Of a stretch of 9,203 nt of DNA, positions 5,668-9,203 are shown piece after piece. The first letter of the stretch is position 1. Each line of letters starts with the position of its first letter. Below the pieces are notes generated by a model. That model was not told the origin of the DNA. It did no database searches and saw only the letters and a list, made by a program, of their open reading frames with translations. The translations under genes and the position numbers were made by a program. The DNA is taken from NCBI GenBank assembly GCA_035542975.1, contig DATKKK010000100.1:1-9203 (forward strand), in the 5' to 3' direction. Origin of the DNA: DATKKK01 sp035542975 (lineage in GTDB: Archaea > Thermoproteota > Bathyarchaeia > Bathyarchaeales > Bathycorpusculaceae).

Positions 5668-6657
5668 ATGAAAAAAACAAAAGCACTAGCACTATTATCA
5701 GGCGGATTAGACAGCACCCTAGCCATAAAACTACTCCTCGAACAAGGCATACAAGTCGAAGCCATAAACTTCATCACCCCATTCTGCCTCTGCAAAAAAG
5801 GCGGATGCGGAGCACACACAGCCGCAGAAAAACTCGACATCTCACTAAAAACCATCCCCGTCGGAGAAGACTACCTAAAAATCATCCGAAACCCCAAACA
5901 CGGCTACGGCAAAAACATGAACCCCTGCATCGATTGCCGCATCTTCATGCTAAAAAGAGCCAAACAACACGCCAAACAAACTCAAGCAGCGTTCCTCGTC
6001 ACAGGCGAAGTCCTCGACCAAAGACCCATGTCCCAACACATGAAAGCACTCAGAACCATAGAAGAAGAAGCAGGACTAAAAGGCAAAATCCTAAGACCCT
6101 TATCCGCCAAACTACTACCACAAACCACAATAGAAAAGAAACAACTCGTAAACAGACAAAAACTTCTAAACATCCACGGCAGGGCAAGAAAAAACCAAAT
6201 GCAACTCGCCAAACAATACAACATAACCGACTACCCATGCCCAGCCGGAGGCTGCCTACTCACATACAAAGAATACGCCAACAAACTAAGAGACCTATTC
6301 AACCACAAAAAACACGTTTCAACAAAAGATGTAAACCAACTGAAACTAGGCAGACACTTCCGATATGAAGAAAACAAGATAATCGTCGGAAGAAACCAAA
6401 CAGAAAACGAAGCGCTACTTAGAACAAAATCATCAAGCGACTACTACTTCGAAGTCCCAGACTGCGGAAGCCCAATCACACTGCTACAAGGACCAAAAAC
6501 AAAAAAAGCCACCCAAAAAGCCGCCCAACTAACCGCCTACTACTCCGACCAAAAAACCAAAAAAACAACCGTAACCTACGGCGAACAAACCCTAAACAAA
6601 ACCACAACCATCACCACACCAACACCAGAAGAAGTTGACAAACTCAGAATAACATAA
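5668..6657 (+). CDS. PP-loop tRNA thiolation-type protein with C-terminal NFACT-R-like domain
   Basis: A 329-residue member of the archaeal ThiI/MnmA-like PP-loop ATPases, expected to adenylate a uridine in tRNA for sulfur insertion. The PP-loop SGGLDS is at 11-16 and there is no THUMP domain. Cysteines come in three groups: C40/C42/C47 (FCLCKKGGC), C87/C90 (NMNPCIDCR, as in MnmA-type enzymes) and C191/C196 (CPAGGC), which could bind a metal or Fe-S cluster and carry sulfur. The last 100 residues, from LGRHFRY (227-233) through IIVGRNQTEN (238-247) to AAQLTAYYSDQK (285-296), resemble the NFACT-R (DUF814-type) RNA-binding domain, a fusion known for this group. An in-frame ATG with AAGG a few bases upstream supports the start. 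The exact modified nucleotide is not determinable. The coding strand is very A+C rich, unlike the ATPase genes to the left. Confidence 0.85.
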   Translation: MKKTKALALLSGGLDSTLAIKLLLEQGIQVEAINFITPFCLCKKGGCGAHTAAEKLDISLKTIPVGEDYLKIIRNPKHGYGKNMNPCIDCRIFMLKRAKQHAKQTQAAFLVTGEVLDQRPMSQHMKALRTIEEEAGLKGKILRPLSAKLLPQTTIEKKQLVNRQKLLNIHGRARKNQMQLAKQYNITDYPCPAGGCLLTYKEYANKLRDLFNHKKHVSTKDVNQLKLGRHFRYEENKIIVGRNQTENEALLRTKSSSDYYFEVPDCGSPITLLQGPKTKKATQKAAQLTAYYSDQKTKKTTVTYGEQTLNKTTTITTPTPEEVDKLRIT

Positions 6658-6664
6658 CTTTTTA
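6658..6664 (+). promoter_or_regulatory. TATA-like element for the RIO2 gene, also a short T-run
   Basis: CTTTTTA begins directly after the stop of the PP-loop gene and lies about 33 bases before the RIO2 ATG, the right spacing for a leaderless or near-leaderless transcript. No ribosome site is seen before that ATG. Its five T residues could also help end the upstream message. The match to a TATA consensus is weak. Confidence 0.35.
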
Positions 6665-6693
6665 GGAAAAGAAACCCATAGCATCATCCCGTT

Positions 6694-7596
6694 ATGTCGT
6701 CCGCCGACATCGCCGTCCAAGTCTTCCGCACCCTAGAAAACGAAGACCTCAGAGTATTACAAGTCATAGAAACAGCCATGAGCATGCACCAATTCGTCTC
6801 AAAAGAACAAATCGCAAAATTCTCCAAACTAAACCTCACACGAGACACTGACTTCAGACTAAACCGCCTATACAAACTAGGCCTAATCTACAGAATGCGC
6901 GGCGCATACGTCGGCTACACACTAAACTACGCAGGCTACGACTCCCTAGCCATAAACGCACTAGTAAAAGCAGGCATCCTAGAAGCCTTCGGCAAATCCC
7001 TAGGTGTCGGCAAAGAAGCAGATGTCTTTGACGCACTAAACCCAAAAGGCGAACGCATAGCCGTAAAATTCCAAAGACTAGGCCGAATCAGCTTCCGCCA
7101 AACAAAACGAAAAAGAGCCTACACCCAAGAATACGCAAGCTGGCTCTTCCAATCACGCCTCGCAGCCGAAAAAGAATACCAAGCACTACAACACGTTTAT
7201 CCATACGGCATAGCCGTCCCAGAACCAATAAGCCAAAACCGCCACGTACTAGTAATGGGAATGATCGAAGGCGAAGAACTCGCAAGATGGAGCAAAATCC
7301 CAAACCCCAAAAGAGTGCTGAAAGAAATACTGCGCAACGTCAAAAAAGCCTACCAAAAAGCCCGCGTCATCCACGGCGACCTAAGCGAGTACAACATCAT
7401 ACTAAAACCAGACAAGCACATCCTCATCATCGACTGGCCACAATACGTAACAACAGAACACCCAAACGCACAGGAACTACTCACCCGAGACGTACAAAAC
7501 ATCCTAAACTACTTCAAACGCAAACACATGCTAAAACCAAACCTAAAAGAAACAATGGAATACGTGACCCGCGCTAGAAAAACAGTTAACGTCTAA
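6694..7596 (+). CDS. rio2: RIO2-type serine/threonine protein kinase/ATPase
   Basis: A 300-residue RIO2 protein. The family acts in late maturation of the small ribosomal subunit and is universal in archaea and eukaryotes. The N-terminal winged-helix domain spans about 1-85. The kinase core starts with the glycine loop GVGKEADVF (104-112), then the ATP lysine K125 in IAVKFQRLG, the flexible loop GRISFRQTKRKR (130-141) and SWLFQSRLAAEKEY (149-162), the hinge VMGMIEGEEL (187-196), the catalytic loop HGDLSEYN (227-234, D229) and the metal-binding DWPQ (247-250, D247). All catalytic residues are intact and the length is normal for an archaeal RIO2. It follows the PP-loop gene by 36 bases and stops two bases before the convergent LSm gene. 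The AC-rich base usage matches its upstream neighbour. Confidence 0.95.
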   Translation: MSSADIAVQVFRTLENEDLRVLQVIETAMSMHQFVSKEQIAKFSKLNLTRDTDFRLNRLYKLGLIYRMRGAYVGYTLNYAGYDSLAINALVKAGILEAFGKSLGVGKEADVFDALNPKGERIAVKFQRLGRISFRQTKRKRAYTQEYASWLFQSRLAAEKEYQALQHVYPYGIAVPEPISQNRHVLVMGMIEGEELARWSKIPNPKRVLKEILRNVKKAYQKARVIHGDLSEYNIILKPDKHILIIDWPQYVTTEHPNAQELLTRDVQNILNYFKRKHMLKPNLKETMEYVTRARKTVNV

Positions 7597-7598
7597 GC

Positions 7599-7832
7599 TT
7601 AAGCGTTACCCAATGCAATGTAAAGAATGTTGTTCCCGCGCAACAAAACGTTGCCATAATTAGTCAGCAGTTGCTCTTCCTTGCATTCAGTCGCTCCTTC
7701 CAAAAGAATGTTCATGTGGCCATCACACTTTATCATCTTACCCTTGTACTCGCATCCATTCTTAAGCATGACAGAAATGTTAGCGTTCAACTGCTTAATC
7801 AACACGTTCAAAGGTTTCTTACTAGGCTCCAT
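7599..7832 (-). CDS. Archaeal Sm-like (LSm/SmAP) RNA-binding protein
   Basis: A 77-residue Sm-fold protein expected to form a heptameric ring that binds U-rich RNA. Sm1 covers about residues 9-45, with NISVMLKNG and the signature D37-G-H-M-N41-I-L-L. Sm2 is YGNVLLRGNNILYIAL (59-74), including R65-G66. Length and motif spacing are those of the standard archaeal SmAP1. The ATG is preceded at five bases by AAGGTG, a good ribosome site. Archaeal LSm genes are often followed by the ribosomal protein L37e gene, but here the downstream position is taken by the convergent RIO2 gene with only two bases between stop codons. Three cysteines (C27, C36, C50) are visible; whether they matter is unknown. 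Confidence 0.93.
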   Translation of the reverse strand: MEPSKKPLNVLIKQLNANISVMLKNGCEYKGKMIKCDGHMNILLEGATECKEEQLLTNYGNVLLRGNNILYIALGNA

Positions 7833-7882
7833 ACAAGCACCTTAATTCAAAGCTTTCAATTACTCATACCCAAGAATCCCTC

Positions 7883-7892
7883 AAATATAAAA
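7883..7892 (-). promoter_or_regulatory. TATA box of the LSm gene
   Basis: Read on the minus strand this is TTTTATATTT, a strong TATA element. A start near 7861 would give a leader of about 29 bases containing the AAGGTG ribosome site at 7838-7843. The 130 bases between the LSm start and the next leftward gene hold no convincing ORF. Confidence 0.55.
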
Positions 7893-7944
7893 GGTTTATG
7901 AACACTACCATCAAAACAAATATGCCAACAGCCTTCTCTAAGAG

Positions 7945-7950
7945 AAAAAA
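7945..7950 (-). terminator. U-run terminator candidate after the small membrane protein gene
   Basis: On the minus strand six T residues lie 13 bases past the stop codon of the small membrane protein gene. They are followed by TCTCTTAGAGA, which has limited dyad symmetry. This fits an archaeal U-run terminator separating that gene from the LSm promoter. Confidence 0.4.
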
Positions 7951-7962
7951 CATCCGTTAACA

Positions 7963-8184
7963 TCACAGCTTCTTCAGTATCGACAAAGCCGCAATCACCA
8001 GAAACGCCACCCCAGTCAACCACGGATCCTGCGTAAAATACCAAACCACAAAGGCAACAACCGCAGCAGGAATAAGAATCAAAACCAAACGAATAATGAA
8101 GATAATCACCAGTCCTAGTATTATCAAACCAATAAGCCCCATTAAGCCATAGCCAAGCAGACTCGTAGAAGCATCACCAATCAC
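7963..8184 (-). CDS. Small integral membrane protein of unknown function
   Basis: A 73-residue protein made almost wholly of hydrophobic segments. A short N-terminus (MIGDASTSLLG) leads into a long apolar stretch at about 12-50, enough for two closely packed helices with one Arg (R32) between. A polar turn YFTQDPW (49-55) comes next, then a third segment at about 56-70 and the basic end KKL. No catalytic or binding motif is visible and I do not recognise a named family. The start given is a GTG, the first possible codon after an in-frame stop; an ATG at codon 15 is an alternative and neither has a convincing ribosome site. The gene is divergent from the AIM24-like gene with 84 bases between, so the two may share control and act together at the membrane, which is inference. 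The gene is leftward although its plus strand is A+C rich. Confidence 0.65.
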   Translation of the reverse strand: MIGDASTSLLGYGLMGLIGLIILGLVIIFIIRLVLILIPAAVVAFVVWYFTQDPWLTGVAFLVIAALSILKKL

Positions 8185-8221
8185 TCTTTTTCATCAAAGT
8201 TGCTATTAACAGTTTTGCACA

Positions 8222-8260
8222 ACAAATAATAGCACTCTGTACGTAAATCTGAAAGAGAGG
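8222..8260 (+). promoter_or_regulatory. TATA-like box and ribosome site of the AIM24-like gene
   Basis: ACAAATAATA (8222-8231) would start transcription near 8253, and GAGAGG (8255-8260) is a ribosome site eight bases before the ATG at 8269. A leader of about 16 bases results. The element sits in the 84-base divergent gap shared with the leftward membrane-protein gene. Confidence 0.45.
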
Positions 8261-8268
8261 AATTAAGC

Positions 8269-8964
8269 ATGAAATACGAAATAAAATACAAACCATCTTA
8301 CTCGATGCTCGTAGTCACACTAGACCAGAACGAGAAAATCGTGGCTGAAGCAGGCGCCATGACCTACATGGACCCAACCATCGAAGTCCACACGCGAAAA
8401 AGAGAAAAAAGCCTCCTAGGCAGCCTAGGCTTAGCCATCATCGGCGGACAATCCTTCTGGGTAAACGAGTACACTGCCACCCAGGGACAGGCAGAAGCCG
8501 CGTTTGTAGCGGCGCCCGTGGGAGACATAGAAATGCTGGAAATCAAGCCGAATCAGGGCTACGTGATACAGAAAGCCGCCTACATAGCCTCAACAGAAAA
8601 CATAAACTTGGACATCAAATGGGAAGGCTTCACCAAAGGCTTGTTCGGACAAGGACTCTTCATGATCAAAGTCACCGGCGACGGCAACCTTTTCATAAAC
8701 ACGTTCGGCGCCATAGACAAACACACTCTGCAAGCAGGCCAAACCATGATAGTCGACAACTTCCACCTCGTAGCCTTCAGCAACACTTGCAACTATAAAG
8801 TCACTAAATTCGGTGGGCTGAAAGAAACCATACTTGGCGGCGAAGGACTAGTAACCCAGATCACAGGGCCAGGAGACATTTACATACAGACGAAGAACTT
8901 GAACGAATTCGTGGGGTGGCTTTGGACGCTGATCGAGCCGAGAGTCAGGTCAAGAGCCCGCTAA
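8269..8964 (+). CDS. AIM24 / TIGR00266 family protein
   Basis: A 231-residue beta-rich protein of the AIM24 family (TIGR00266), found in bacteria and archaea and related to the yeast mitochondrial AIM24 protein; no enzymatic activity is established. Family-like features in order: an N-terminal SMLVVTLDQNEKIVAEAGAMTYMD (in 12-35), GLAIIGGQSFWVNEYTA (54-70), the central repeat-like GDIEMLEIKPNQGYVIQKAAYIAS (85-108), then GLFGQGLFMIKVTGDG (124-139) and the C-terminal GGEGLVTQITGPGDIYIQT (191-209). Glycine-rich turns between short strands fit a stacked beta-sandwich. No signal peptide or membrane helix is present, so it is probably cytoplasmic or membrane-associated through partners. A divergent small membrane protein is its neighbour. 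The ribosome site GAGAGG supports the start. Confidence 0.88.
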   Translation: MKYEIKYKPSYSMLVVTLDQNEKIVAEAGAMTYMDPTIEVHTRKREKSLLGSLGLAIIGGQSFWVNEYTATQGQAEAAFVAAPVGDIEMLEIKPNQGYVIQKAAYIASTENINLDIKWEGFTKGLFGQGLFMIKVTGDGNLFINTFGAIDKHTLQAGQTMIVDNFHLVAFSNTCNYKVTKFGGLKETILGGEGLVTQITGPGDIYIQTKNLNEFVGWLWTLIEPRVRSRAR

Positions 8965-8969
8965 AACCC

Positions 8970-8993
8970 TCCGATTTTTCTTTCTTAATCGGA
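8970..8993 (+). terminator. Stem-loop after the AIM24-like gene
   Basis: TCCGATT (8970-8976) and AATCGGA (8987-8993) form a perfect seven-pair stem around a ten-base, T-rich loop (TTTCTTTCTT), beginning five bases after the stop codon. No T-run follows the stem; the Ts are inside the loop. It could end transcription or protect the 3' end of the message. Confidence 0.45.
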
Positions 8994-9035
8994 ATTCCAG
9001 AAATCATCGAGCATACACTGTGGTCTGCCTAACAC

Positions 9036-9045
9036 AATTTTTAAG
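9036..9045 (+). promoter_or_regulatory. TATA-like box of the dehydrogenase-like gene
   Basis: AATTTTTAAG lies about 37 bases before the ATG at 9078, which would give a leader of about 10 bases. No strong ribosome site is visible before the start. The preceding bases 8994-9035 hold nothing I recognise. Confidence 0.4.
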
Positions 9046-9077
9046 CAACAAGCTACATGTTTAGAAAACGATGAATA

Positions 9078-9203
9078 ATGAAGATAGCCATCGTGGATCA
9101 CGTCTACTTAGAAGAAAAACACGTCAAGAAACTCCAATCATTGGGTGATCTCAAAATTTTCGAAAACCCCCCTAAAACTGTTGAGGAGCTGAAAGAAAGA
9201 ACA
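9078..9203 (+). CDS. D-isomer specific 2-hydroxyacid dehydrogenase-like protein, N-terminal part
   Basis: Only the first 42 codons are in the window; the gene runs off the right edge. The start MKIAIVDHVYLEEK, then KKLQSLGDLKIFENP and a following TVEELKERT, matches the pattern of the N-terminal domain of D-2-hydroxyacid dehydrogenases (phosphoglycerate, glyoxylate and lactate dehydrogenase relatives): a first beta strand, a helix, a strand with residues such as GDLKIFE, then an eEL-type helix. The NAD-binding and catalytic regions lie outside, so the substrate and even the family stay provisional. An ATG seven bases earlier opens a different frame that stops quickly and is rejected. A TATA-like box about 37 bases upstream supports this start. 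Confidence 0.65.
   Translation, partial: MKIAIVDHVYLEEKHVKKLQSLGDLKIFENPPKTVEELKERT

Noticed and set aside
5805..6368. Plus-strand frame of about 187 codons inside the PP-loop gene
   Set aside because: It is an Arg-, His- and Thr-rich shadow produced by the A+C-rich coding strand, wholly inside a well-supported gene.
7287..7577. Plus-strand frame of about 96 codons inside the RIO2 gene
   Set aside because: Same kind of basic low-complexity shadow; the RIO2 frame has all the catalytic motifs.
7587..7608. Bidirectional terminator hairpin at the RIO2/LSm junction
   Set aside because: The outer stem is only five pairs, the inner palindrome leaves no room for a loop, and there is no T-run on either side. 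It is kept only as a note under the LSm finding.
1..9203. CRISPR arrays, insertion sequences, tRNA or rRNA genes
   Set aside because: No regularly spaced repeats, transposase-like frames, terminal inverted repeats or tRNA-like cloverleaf segments were seen on either strand.

Overview
The window reads as chromosomal DNA of an archaeon. It carries a RIO2-type kinase, an archaeal Sm-like (LSm) protein and a stand-alone PP-loop/NFACT-R thiolation-type enzyme. Most genes are preceded by TATA-like boxes about 30 to 50 bases before the start, and several genes appear leaderless. Protein style and moderate GC would fit a TACK-group lineage such as Bathyarchaeia, but that placement is inference.

Left part (about 70-5243): a two-gene ABC exporter (ATPase plus ABC-2 permease) runs rightward and meets a leftward arsC-like gene head-on. 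arsC is divergent from an ArsR/SmtB repressor gene with a Cys-x-Cys metal site. The two share a near-perfect 22-bp dyad (2536-2557) that has the TATA box at its centre, which looks like a bidirectional promoter-operator. A second, looser dyad with its own TATA core lies before a two-gene operon: a free-standing heavy-metal-associated (HMA-like) domain with an unusual Cys-x2-Cys-x2-Cys motif, overlapping by four bases a CPC-type P1B ATPase. The ATPase has no N-terminal metal domain of its own and an atypical last membrane helix. Together these form a compact metal or metalloid response module. It has an arsenate-reductase-like enzyme but no ArsB or Acr3 arsenite pump in view.

Middle (5244-5667): no intact gene. 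It holds a T-run terminator candidate, a degraded-looking short reading frame on the minus strand, a G-rich patch and two TATA-like boxes.

Right part (5668-9203): RNA- and translation-related genes. These are a ThiI/MnmA-like PP-loop protein with a C-terminal NFACT-R-like region, then RIO2, then a convergent LSm gene only two bases away. Next come a small leftward membrane protein, a divergent AIM24/TIGR00266-family protein closed by a perfect stem-loop, and the first 42 codons of a D-2-hydroxyacid-dehydrogenase-like gene running off the edge.

Base composition changes between the two halves. The plus strand is strongly A+C rich on the right, even across a leftward gene, and G+T rich in parts of the left. 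This points to a strand-level effect or a boundary of different origin, not to codon choice alone.
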